Source: Clostridiales bacterium
GTDB lineage: Bacteria; Bacillota; Clostridia; Lachnospirales; CAG-274
DNA length: 7,276 nt
Assembly (NCBI GenBank): GCA_021203425.1
Contig: JAJQBF010000016.1
Coordinates: forward strand, 1 to 7,276
Direction: 5' to 3'
Below the pieces are notes generated by a model. The model made no database searches. It saw nothing but the letters and a program-made list of their open reading frames with translations, and was not told the origin of the DNA. The number at the start of each line of letters is the position of its first letter. Position 1 is the first letter of the stretch. The position numbers and the translations under genes were made by a program. Positions 1 through 5,521 of the stretch are shown here, piece by piece.

Positions 1-54
1 TGTGGTGATTTTTTGAAAATTTTACTTGACAAAAGGTCACTTCATAACAGGTGA
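1..54 (+). CDS. possible 3' end of an upstream gene (partial)
   Basis: One plus-strand frame is open from the left edge to a TGA at 52-54 and would encode a 17-residue tail (CGDFLKILLDKRSLHNR). The other two plus frames stop within the first 16 bases. In related conjugative elements the gene before the VirB6-like gene is often a small membrane protein or the coupling protein, but this tail is too short to recognise. The TGA lies inside the ribosome binding site of the next gene, which would fit tight operon packing. Seventeen open codons can easily occur by chance, so this is a weak call. Confidence 0.22.
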   Translation, partial: CGDFLKILLDKRSLHNR

Positions 55-66
55 GGTTAAAAATAA

Positions 67-906
67 ATGACTGAAAAAATGTTAAGAGATTTTTGCAATT
101 TCGGCTTGGATTCAGGGCTTTTTGATACTTTGAGGAAAACACTGGCAAACTACAATCCGACGGCGAACAGTACCATAGTGGGCATTATGCAAAGCAGCGT
201 TTTTGGTGTAGGTGCGTCTATGCTTACACTATTTATGCTTTTGGAGCTTGTCTCCCTAATTAACAGAGTTGACAGCGGACAGGGTTTGAACGGTACGAAA
301 ATACCGGCAAATGCTTTGATAAAATTTGCGGTTTTGTCACTCTTTTATTGTAACATACCGAAAGTCATAAACGGCATAGAAACTGTCGGAGTTTACATTG
401 CTTCAAGCTTGGGTTCTGTTATCACATCTTCCGGCGGTATGGGAATAACAGAAGCGGACGTAAACACAATGGTTGATGCTATGAATGACATCGGCATTGT
501 TGAAAGAATTTTTACCATTATTGTTTTGCTTCTGTGTTGGCTCATAATGAAAGTTGTACAGTTCATACTTTCTGTTACGGTGTTGTTCAGAATGGTAGAA
601 ATGTGGTTAATGCTCTTGTTTTCGCCTATTCCACTTGCTTGTATCGCAAGTCAGGAGTTCAAACAAACTGCAATAAATTTCTTAAAATCCTATGCCGCCA
701 TAAGTTTGAGAGGAGCCGCAATTATAGGCTGCTTTATTATTTACTATGCTTTGGTCGGCAGCAGTATCGTAGCATACGATTCGTCGATGGATATAAACGA
801 TTTTATAGGCGGCTTTCTCATTGATAACCTACTGTATGTAATTGTACTTGGCGTATCGGTATTTTCAAGCGGCAAAATCATAAATAAAATTCTCGGAGTT
901 TTCTAA
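67..906 (+). CDS. VirB6-like conjugal transfer membrane protein (CD1112/TrbL type)
   Basis: This 279-residue protein is a predicted polytopic inner-membrane component of a conjugative T4SS, the VirB6/TrbL-like subunit thought to form part of the DNA channel. A soluble N-terminus (about residues 1-44) is followed by hydrophobic segments near 45-66, 82-95, 148-173, 178-194, 212-232 and 250-267. The stretch around 172-195 (FRMVEMWLMLLFSPIPLACI) resembles the conserved core of this family, and no catalytic residues are expected. The ATG at 67 has an AGGTGAGG ribosome binding site at 49-56, ten bases upstream. The gene ends with TAA, and the PrgI-like gene starts 17 bases later, so the two are co-transcribed. 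The order VirB6-PrgI-VirB4 is characteristic of Tn1549/CTn-like elements of Firmicutes. The call rests on topology, recalled family resemblance and neighbours; the reading frame looks intact. Confidence 0.8.
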   Translation: MTEKMLRDFCNFGLDSGLFDTLRKTLANYNPTANSTIVGIMQSSVFGVGASMLTLFMLLELVSLINRVDSGQGLNGTKIPANALIKFAVLSLFYCNIPKVINGIETVGVYIASSLGSVITSSGGMGITEADVNTMVDAMNDIGIVERIFTIIVLLLCWLIMKVVQFILSVTVLFRMVEMWLMLLFSPIPLACIASQEFKQTAINFLKSYAAISLRGAAIIGCFIIYYALVGSSIVAYDSSMDINDFIGGFLIDNLLYVIVLGVSVFSSGKIINKILGVF

Positions 907-998
907 GAAAGGAGTAAAATTTTATGGCAATAGAGGTAAATGTACCGGATGAAATAACAAACTATAAGGAAAAAATTATTGCAGGACTGTCTTTCCGC

Positions 999-1001
999 TA
1001 G
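999..1001 (+). other. in-frame amber codon within the PrgI-like gene
   Basis: TAG interrupts an otherwise continuous PrgI-like frame: the frame encodes family-like sequence immediately before (GLSFR) and immediately after (LLFGGIALGLG). A single C-to-T change from CAG would create it. No other gene in the window ends in TAG, but Gln is written as CAA or CAG many times in the other genes, so this codon is an isolated exception and not a general recoding. Confidence 0.85.
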
Positions 1002-1340
1002 CTTCTTTTTGGTGGCATAGCTTTAGGGCTTGGAGTGCCTACCTATATATTATTATCCGTAAACGGTGTAGATGATTATATAACAATGCTTGCAACTATG
1101 CTGCTTGTTGTACCGCCCTTTTGCTTGGGGTTTGTAAATATAAAAGGCTATCGCTTTGAAGTTTATGCCAAAATCAAGCTGCGGAGTTTATTTGTAAAGC
1201 AAAGCCGACCATATGAAACAGACGTTGAAGCTAATCTTTTACCCATAGAGGTTGAAGAATTTAGACCTCGGATACAAAAGATGATTAGGGAGAAAGAGCA
1301 GGCAGAAGCGGAAATGAAGATGAAAGAAATCGAAAATAAT

Positions 1341-1362
1341 AAAGGAGGTTTTTTATCGATTG
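1341..1362 (+). promoter_or_regulatory. ribosome binding site and TTG start chosen for the VirB4 N-terminal frame
   Basis: AAAGGAGG at 1341-1348 is the strongest Shine-Dalgarno match near the beginning of the VirB4 frame, with 11 bases to the TTG at 1360. Upstream in this frame there is a TGA at 1321-1323. Downstream there is no ATG, GTG or TTG until the ATG inside the conserved KKMFQNG motif at about 1642. TTG is therefore the most plausible start, although it lies inside the PrgI-like frame and the spacing is a little long. Confidence 0.5.
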
Positions 1363-2226
1363 TTATTTGTAAAACCAAAAAATTCATCAGGCGAAAAGAG
1401 CCTGAAAAAGAAGAAAGGAAGAAAGCTAAAACCACAAAAAGAAAAACAAGAAACAGGAATTACCCCGAATCAGACCTTATCGAAGTCCGAGAGAAAAATT
1501 CTGAAAGAAAAAGAAAAGCAGCGGCAAAGGCTATTAAAGCAGCAAAGAGAGCAGATAGAAGCTCAAAACCAAAAGAAGAAAAAACAGCTTAAAATCGAAG
1601 CCGCTCCTAAGAGCAGTCAGACCACGCTCAAATATAAAAAGATGTTTCAAAACGGTATCTGCCAAGTGTCGGAAAACTATTTTTCCAAAACCTTGAAATT
1701 TTCGGATATAAATTATCAGGATGCACAAAGAGATGACCAGGTGGATATTTTCAGCAATTACTGTGAAATTTTAAGCTATTTTGACCCAAAAATCAATGTC
1801 CAAATCACAGTACATAATCGAAAAATTGACATAGAATCGTTTAAGAAGAATATGCTCATTCCCGACAAACAGGACGGCAAAGACGAATACCGTCACGAGT
1901 ATAATAAAATGCTGCTCGACAAGGCTATGCAAGGGCAGAACTCCATTATGAGGGAAAAATACATTTCATTTGGAGTAGAAGCCGAAAGCTATGATGAAGC
2001 ATATCCATCTTTGATGAGAATTGAAACCGATGTTACAAACAGGTTCAAGGCACTGGGCTGTGACGTTACAAGCTGCTCCGGGCAGGAGTGTCTAAACCAC
2101 ATGAACAGTATATTGAACCCCGATGAACCTTTGCAGTTTAATTATGACTACCCTGTCGGTTCGGGATTGGAAACAAAGGACTTTGTATGTCCTTATTTTT
2201 TGATTTCAAGCCCGGTTCAAAAATGA
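1360..2226 (+). CDS. VirB4 conjugation ATPase, N-terminal part (frameshifted)
   Basis: This 288-codon frame holds the N-terminal half of a VirB4-family ATPase (CD1110-like), the cytoplasmic motor that energises assembly and transfer by the conjugative T4SS. Residues 1-88 are Lys/Gln-rich and probably partly coiled-coil; they overlap the PrgI-like tail in another frame and may be partly artefactual. Family-like sequence starts at about residue 89 (TLKYKKMFQNGICQVSENYF, then FSDINYQ) and runs to about residue 277 (GLETKDFVCP). After that the frame degenerates into ten unrelated residues and a TGA. The homologous protein resumes in the -1 frame (FFDFKPGSK), so this is one gene with the downstream 2187-3965 frame. 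A single missing T in the run at 2196-2201, or -1 ribosomal frameshifting there, explains the break. Joined, the product would be 868 residues, longer than the roughly 800 I recall for relatives, mainly because of the N-terminal extension. Confidence 0.75.
   Translation: MLFVKPKNSSGEKSLKKKKGRKLKPQKEKQETGITPNQTLSKSERKILKEKEKQRQRLLKQQREQIEAQNQKKKKQLKIEAAPKSSQTTLKYKKMFQNGICQVSENYFSKTLKFSDINYQDAQRDDQVDIFSNYCEILSYFDPKINVQITVHNRKIDIESFKKNMLIPDKQDGKDEYRHEYNKMLLDKAMQGQNSIMREKYISFGVEAESYDEAYPSLMRIETDVTNRFKALGCDVTSCSGQECLNHMNSILNPDEPLQFNYDYPVGSGLETKDFVCPYFLISSPVQK
2175..2189 (+). promoter_or_regulatory. internal ribosome binding site and ATG for the VirB4 ATPase half
   Basis: AAAGGA at 2175-2180 stands six bases before the ATG at 2187, which opens the downstream VirB4 frame. 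The same bases encode the conserved ThrLysAsp of the TKDF motif in the upstream frame, so the Shine-Dalgarno likeness may be coincidence. If functional, it would let the motor half be translated separately by reinitiation or coupling, with a 40-base overlap with the upstream fragment. Confidence 0.35.
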
Positions 2227-3965
2227 CTTATTTTGAATTTGGTGATTATTTCGGACAGGTGCTGTTCATAAAAATATTTCCGTCGGTAATGAGTGACGAG
2301 TTATTGAAAAATTTATCTGATATTCCTTGTAATACCACTATTTCCGTCCATACTAATTCCACAGACAACAGCGATTCTTTGGAAATGGTTAAGAGTAAGC
2401 TCGCTTATATGGAGAGCGAAAAAGCCGCAAGGCAGCAAAAACTGCTACAACAAATGCAGGATCCGGATATGATTCCTCAAGACTTGAAAAGAAGCATTTC
2501 ACAAACAAACAGCCTTATAAGTAATATGCAGAACAATAATCAGCGGCTTTTTAAGGGGATAGTGATAGTTTTTACTTCCGCACGAACGGAAAAGGAATTG
2601 TTTGAAAATGTTCAAAAGCTGATGGGTGCCGCACGTTCACTCGGCTGTGAGCTTGCTCCACTTGCCTTACAGCAGGAAGCCGGACTTAATGCCACTTTGC
2701 CCTTTGCAAAGTGTGATATTGAAATCAGAAGAACACTGACAACTGCGACACAGGCTATTTTGATACCATTTACGTCACAGGAATTGTTTGATTCGGGTGG
2801 AATGTATTACGGCTTGAATACATTGTCGAGGAACTTAATAATCCTTGACAGAAAAGCACTTAAAAATCCCGCCGGGTGGGTTTTGGGTACTCCCGGTTCG
2901 GGAAAGTCTTTCGCTACAAAGAGAGAATTATTGAATATTTTACTTAACTACCCAAACGATGAAATCTTGGTTATTGACCCCGAAAGTGAGTACGCAGTGT
3001 TAGCACAAAATTTCGGAGGTGCGGTCATAAAAATCAGTTTGGACACTAAAACTTATTTTAACCCGTTGGATATTACGCTCGACTATAGCGGCGGCGATGA
3101 TGACAAAGCAAGCGAAAGTCCTATTGCTTTCAAAACAGAATTTATGTTTTCTTTACTTGATGTAATTCTGCAAAAAGAGAGAAGCACAGGCTTAAGCGGT
3201 GCGGAGTGTACCCTTGTTGACCTTGTGTTACGCAGATTATATGAAAGCTACTTTTCAAAGCCCGATTCGGTAATGCCCACTTTAATGGATTTTCGTGAAG
3301 AACTTAAAAAGATACAAGAACCGGAATTGCAGGCTGAAAAAGAAAATTTACTTAAAATCATTGGTCTTTATACAACAGGCTCATTTAACCTTTTCGCCCA
3401 CAACACAAATGTGGACGTAAACAACAGATTTGTAGTTTTTGACATAAAAGACCTCGGCGACCAAATAAAAACACTTGGTATGCTTGTAGTCCTTGACCAA
3501 ATATGGAACAGAGTTGCGAGCAATCGTTTAATGGGTCGCAACACTTGGATAGTAGTTGACGAAGCTCACTTACTTTTTAACAATCAATTTTCGGCTCAGT
3601 TTTTAAAGAGCCTTTGGAAACGTGCAAGAAAATACGGTGCTATCTGCACAGGAGTTACGCAGAACGTGGGCGACCTGTTGGATAGTGAAATCGCAAGTAA
3701 AATGCTTGACAACTCAGAATACATAATGATGCTGAACCAGTCCCCAGCAGACAGGGCAAAGTTAGGAAAAATCTTGAATATAAGCCAAAATCAGCTTGGT
3801 TATTTATCAAATGCCGCATCGGGTTCGGGACTGCTTTGTGCGGGAAACGCAATTATACCTTTTGACGATAAATTCCCCACGGGTACAAAATTATACGCAA
3901 TGCTTACTACGAAGCTTGAAGAAGTTATGGAACTGCAAGGCAAAAACACTGCCGCAACGTCCTAA
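2187..3965 (+). CDS. VirB4 conjugation ATPase, C-terminal motor part
   Basis: This 592-codon frame carries the rest of VirB4. Family-like sequence begins right at the frame boundary (FFDFKPGSKMTYFEF). A charged coiled-coil-like stretch lies at about 60-115, and the RecA-like motor follows. The Walker A motif GTPGSGKS is at residues 234-241 (2886-2909). The Walker B segment IVVDEAH is at 455-461, with Asp458 and Glu459. A TQN motif with Gln492 follows it, as in VirB4 and TraG-like ATPases. ADRAKLGKIL and the C-terminal GSGLLCAGNAIIPF are also typical. All catalytic motifs look intact, and the gene ends at TAA. VirB4 would hydrolyse ATP at the base of the transfer channel, working with VirB6 and PrgI encoded upstream. 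Whether it is made as a fusion by -1 frameshifting, as a separate polypeptide from ATG 2187, or not at all in useful form cannot be told from the sequence. Confidence 0.88.
   Translation: MSLFFDFKPGSKMTYFEFGDYFGQVLFIKIFPSVMSDELLKNLSDIPCNTTISVHTNSTDNSDSLEMVKSKLAYMESEKAARQQKLLQQMQDPDMIPQDLKRSISQTNSLISNMQNNNQRLFKGIVIVFTSARTEKELFENVQKLMGAARSLGCELAPLALQQEAGLNATLPFAKCDIEIRRTLTTATQAILIPFTSQELFDSGGMYYGLNTLSRNLIILDRKALKNPAGWVLGTPGSGKSFATKRELLNILLNYPNDEILVIDPESEYAVLAQNFGGAVIKISLDTKTYFNPLDITLDYSGGDDDKASESPIAFKTEFMFSLLDVILQKERSTGLSGAECTLVDLVLRRLYESYFSKPDSVMPTLMDFREELKKIQEPELQAEKENLLKIIGLYTTGSFNLFAHNTNVDVNNRFVVFDIKDLGDQIKTLGMLVVLDQIWNRVASNRLMGRNTWIVVDEAHLLFNNQFSAQFLKSLWKRARKYGAICTGVTQNVGDLLDSEIASKMLDNSEYIMMLNQSPADRAKLGKILNISQNQLGYLSNAASGSGLLCAGNAIIPFDDKFPTGTKLYAMLTTKLEEVMELQGKNTAATS
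2196..2202 (+). other. T TTT TTG heptamer at the VirB4 frame junction
   Basis: In the upstream frame the codons are TAT TTT TTG ATT. The heptamer T TTT TTG fits the X XXY YYZ rule for -1 slippage, and slipping back one base yields GAT TTC AAG, exactly the frame that continues VirB4 (DFKPGSK). The upstream frame stops 22 bases later (TGA 2224-2226). The same observation is explained by loss of one T from a seven-T run. No convincing downstream stem-loop or pseudoknot was seen at the usual 5-9 base distance. A seven-base stem (2197-2203 with 2217-2223) overlaps the heptamer itself and would not act as a classical stimulator. Confidence 0.5.
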
Positions 3966-4028
3966 CTTCTTTTTTTTATATATACAGCTTATAAAAAAAT
4001 TTTTAACCTTTAAAGGAGGATACATATT
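3966..4028 (+). promoter_or_regulatory. gap with AT-only hairpin and strong ribosome binding site
   Basis: This 63-base gap separates VirB4 from the next gene. A perfect ten-base inverted repeat, TTTTTTTATA at 3971-3980 and TATAAAAAAA at 3990-3999, encloses a nine-base loop and is followed by five T residues (4000-4004). The stem has no G or C, so it is a poor intrinsic terminator; at most it could attenuate read-through. AAAGGAGGA at 4012-4020 is a near-perfect Shine-Dalgarno sequence eight bases before the ATG at 4029, suggesting strong translation of the next gene. No convincing -35/-10 pair was found. Confidence 0.4.
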
Positions 4029-5135
4029 ATGAAGATACGTGTAGAAAAAACTCACAATTACACAGTAATGAGCAACTATCACCTTTTTGACAAAAGGCTG
4101 TCATTTAAGGCTAAAGGTCTTTTATCCTTTATGCTTAGCGTTCCCGATACTTGGGAATACTCTGTAAAAGGGCTTGCCACAATGGCAAAAGACGGTGTTG
4201 ACAGCGTGTCAACTGCATTAAAGGAAATTGAACGCTACGGATATGTTTCACGCAAACAGATTCGCAGCGAAAACGGATATTTTAAAGAGGTTGAGTACAC
4301 AATTTATGAAAAGCCCGTAAACGGCTTTGAAGATAATACTGTATCCTCTGAATGTGAGCATTGTGAACCTAAACGGGAAAATCCCGAACAGGCTGAAAGC
4401 TGCCAAACAACTGGCTCACAGCCGATTCGGGAAAATCCTGTTTCGGTTAAATCAGAGAGAAAAAATAATAAAGATAAAAAATCATTTTCGGAAAACCCGA
4501 ATCAGGACACACCGACATCGGAAGAACCTATATCGGATAACCCGATGTCGGAAAATCCGGTATCGGAAAACCCCGCACAAATAAATACTAATAAAAGTAA
4601 AGTATTAACTGAAGTAAATATTAATCCTATCATATCTTATCAAAAGAATAACGATAATGATACGATAGGAGAAGATTATCAAGCCTATGAAGAAATCATA
4701 AAAGATAATATTTGCTATGAGGACACAGTTAAGGCTCAATGCTCCGATAAGGAAATGGAACAGGTGGATTTTATGGTTCAGCTTATGGCAGAAACTATGG
4801 TTTCTACGGCACCAACTATCCGTATTGGCAAAAACGATTTGCCCATAGAACTTGTAAAAAGCCGTTTTATGAAAATTTGGCATGAGGACATTTTTGCCGT
4901 TTTGCAAGGTGTCAAGGAAGCGAAAACCAAAATCACATATTACAAAAATTATTATTTAACAGCACTTTATTATGCAGACCATACGGAAAATATAAAGGTT
5001 CAGCAGATTTTTAAAAACGGTTATGAAGCTGAAATGCCTGCAAATAAGCCGAAGACCGACGGTTTGGGCAGTAAGGTAATTGACGATACGACACTCGAAT
5101 TATTATTACGGGATATGGAGGAACTGGACGAATGA
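4029..5135 (+). CDS. RepA_N-like replication initiator / DUF6017 protein
   Basis: This 368-residue protein has two domains of a family common on clostridial conjugative elements. Residues 1-95 (IRVEKTHNYTVMSNYHL, then LSFKAKGLLSFMLSVPD and GYVSRKQIR) resemble the winged-helix DNA-binding domain of RepA_N-type initiators. Residues 100-200 are a low-complexity linker holding (R/S)(E/D)NP motifs at 116, 134, 154, 169, 174 and 179, some in tandem. Residues 220-320 (VDFMVQLMAETMV, TIRIGKNDLPIELVKSRF, then YYKNYYLTALYY) match DUF6017 as I recall it. The role is inferred: origin binding or replication control of the excised circular element, in the cytoplasm. The ATG has an excellent ribosome binding site. 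The stop shares an ATGA with the next gene, indicating translational coupling. Its place inside the T4SS cluster is notable. Family membership is fairly sure, biochemical role is not. Confidence 0.75.
   Translation: MKIRVEKTHNYTVMSNYHLFDKRLSFKAKGLLSFMLSVPDTWEYSVKGLATMAKDGVDSVSTALKEIERYGYVSRKQIRSENGYFKEVEYTIYEKPVNGFEDNTVSSECEHCEPKRENPEQAESCQTTGSQPIRENPVSVKSERKNNKDKKSFSENPNQDTPTSEEPISDNPMSENPVSENPAQINTNKSKVLTEVNINPIISYQKNNDNDTIGEDYQAYEEIIKDNICYEDTVKAQCSDKEMEQVDFMVQLMAETMVSTAPTIRIGKNDLPIELVKSRFMKIWHEDIFAVLQGVKEAKTKITYYKNYYLTALYYADHTENIKVQQIFKNGYEAEMPANKPKTDGLGSKVIDDTTLELLLRDMEELDE
4488..4577 (+). repeat. 15-bp in-frame tandem repeat in the RepA_N-like linker
   Basis: Six consecutive 15-base units, five starting TCGGA and the second one (4503-4517) degenerate, encode S(E/D)(N/E)P plus one variable residue. 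Units 3-6 (4518-4577) read SEEPI, SDNPM, SENPV, SENPA. Because the unit is a multiple of three, copy-number change keeps the frame. Related single motifs (RENP) occur upstream at 4374-4385 and 4428-4439. Similar ENP-rich linkers are known to me from relatives, where they join the DNA-binding and C-terminal domains. Confidence 0.75.
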
Positions 5136-5257
5136 TTTTTATTTTAGGCTTCGTGTGCGGAGCATTATGCGGCGGCAGTGTGGGGTATTTCGCTTTTGCT
5201 TTGGCAAGTGTATCAAAGGGCGAGTATCCGAAAAACGAAAAGAAAGATGAGGTGTGA
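5132..5257 (+). CDS. DUF3789-like small one-helix membrane peptide
   Basis: This short gene encodes 41 residues: MIFILGFVCGALCGGSVGYF, a further hydrophobic stretch to about residue 27, then a charged tail ending KNEKKDEV. A single glycine-rich transmembrane helix at the extreme N-terminus followed by a short hydrophilic tail resembles DUF3789 proteins, which are frequent near conjugation genes of clostridial elements and have no known function. The ATG overlaps the stop of the RepA_N-like gene (ATGA, 5132-5135), and GGAGG at 5117-5121 lies ten bases upstream, so it is probably translated by coupling. The tail predicts a membrane anchor with a cytoplasmic end, but this is inference. Confidence 0.6.
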   Translation: MIFILGFVCGALCGGSVGYFAFALASVSKGEYPKNEKKDEV

Positions 5258-5261
5258 AGCT

Positions 5262-5474
5262 ATGAATTACGGCAATATTTTTATAATCGAGACAAACATA
5301 ATTAACCTGAAAGGCAGAGAAGTCAGAGGATTTTCAGCAGCAAAGGAGGCATTTCGTGAGGAATGCGAAAAGCATTTTTTGAATAAGCCGCCATCAGACA
5401 TTATGGTTCTATTATGGCAGAGGTATGACATTGGTGAAGAAAGTATCGTTGACTTTATGGACAGTGAAAAGTGA
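5262..5474 (+). CDS. small hypothetical protein (70 residues)
   Basis: I do not recognise this protein with certainty. It starts at ATG 5262, preceded by GAGGTG at 5249-5254 with seven bases of spacing and only four bases after the previous stop. The frame is open further upstream to 5178, but that extension overlaps the DUF3789-like gene and is not needed. The product is soluble, mixed alpha/beta-looking: MNYGNIFIIETNIINLKGRE, then a basic/acidic helix (SAAKEAFREECEKHF) and a C-terminal MVLLWQRYDIGEESIVDF. No catalytic motif, signal peptide or membrane segment is visible. The position in the operon suggests an accessory protein of the element; codon use matches neighbours. Confidence 0.65.
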   Translation: MNYGNIFIIETNIINLKGREVRGFSAAKEAFREECEKHFLNKPPSDIMVLLWQRYDIGEESIVDFMDSEK

Positions 5475-5521
5475 GCAAGGCTGAAAGTAGGCTGAGAAAG
5501 GACGGTGATGTGGTCATTTGA
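5471..5521 (+). CDS. possible 16-codon bridging leader ORF
   Basis: A GTG at 5471 overlaps the preceding stop (GTGA) and opens a 16-residue frame (MSKAESRLRKDGDVVI). Its TGA at 5519-5521 overlaps the TTG start of the long gene (TTGA). Such four-base overlaps at both ends would relay ribosomes between the two genes. There is no good ribosome binding site for the GTG and the peptide is tiny, so this could be chance. Confidence 0.18.
   Translation: MSKAESRLRKDGDVVI
5497..5520 (+). promoter_or_regulatory. split Shine-Dalgarno and TTG start of the long gene
   Basis: AAAGGA (5497-5502) and GGTGAT (5504-5509) together resemble an extended Shine-Dalgarno sequence with one extra C. The GGTGAT part is eight bases before TTG 5518, the first start codon in the long frame after a TGA at 5506-5508. 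An ATG at 5508 has excellent spacing to AAAGGA but is in another frame and reaches TAG after 11 codons (MWSFETRTKKQ). It is thus a decoy, a leader, or a sign that a base is altered here. Other in-frame starts (GTG 5596, ATG 5656) are later and lack such a signal. Confidence 0.4.

Larger units (their letters stand above)
924..1592 (+). pseudogene. PrgI-family T4SS membrane protein, interrupted by an in-frame TAG
   Basis: Read through the TAG at codon 26, this frame gives 222 residues. The N-terminus (MAIEVNVPDEITNYKEKIIA) and following GLSFR-stop-LLFGG segment match the PrgI family (CD1111-like), a small two-helix membrane protein that sits beside VirB4. Hydrophobic helices lie at about 27-45 and 53-71. 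The remainder is a charged tail, ending in a Lys/Arg/Ala-rich segment (SERKRKAAAKAIKAAKRA) like that I recall from longer clostridial PrgI proteins. The ATG has AAAGGAG at 908-914. In relatives the stop position is usually Gln, so CAG to TAG is the simplest change. A downstream GTG at 1035 with a weak AGGG at 1025-1028 could restart translation but would lose most of the first helix. The last 233 bases overlap the VirB4 frame. It may be a true pseudogene, a sequence error, or be rescued by suppression. Confidence 0.75.

Noticed and set aside
26..48. TTGACA at 26-31 as a -35 box for a promoter before the VirB6-like gene
   Set aside because: No acceptable -10 box lies 16-18 bases downstream; the nearest candidate (CATAAC at 43-48) is only 11 bases away.
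534..824. Plus-strand frame of 96 codons inside the VirB6-like gene
   Set aside because: It lies wholly within a better supported membrane-protein gene in another frame and shows Arg/Cys-rich shadow composition.
1163..1435. Minus-strand open frame of 90 codons opposite the PrgI-like gene
   Set aside because: It mirrors an A-rich Lys-coding stretch, has no supporting ribosome binding site and no recognisable product; the plus strand is better explained.
2197..2223. Stem-loop TTTTTGA/TCAAAAA as a frameshift stimulator
   Set aside because: The left arm overlaps the slippery heptamer and the stem is AT-rich; classical stimulators lie a few bases downstream and are stable.
4488..4577. CRISPR-like array
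   Set aside because: Units are 15 bases, contiguous, without unique spacers, and encode an in-frame peptide repeat.
4327..4584. Plus-strand frame of 85 codons inside the RepA_N-like gene
   Set aside because: Its Arg/His-rich product is the out-of-frame reading of the tandem repeat and linker.
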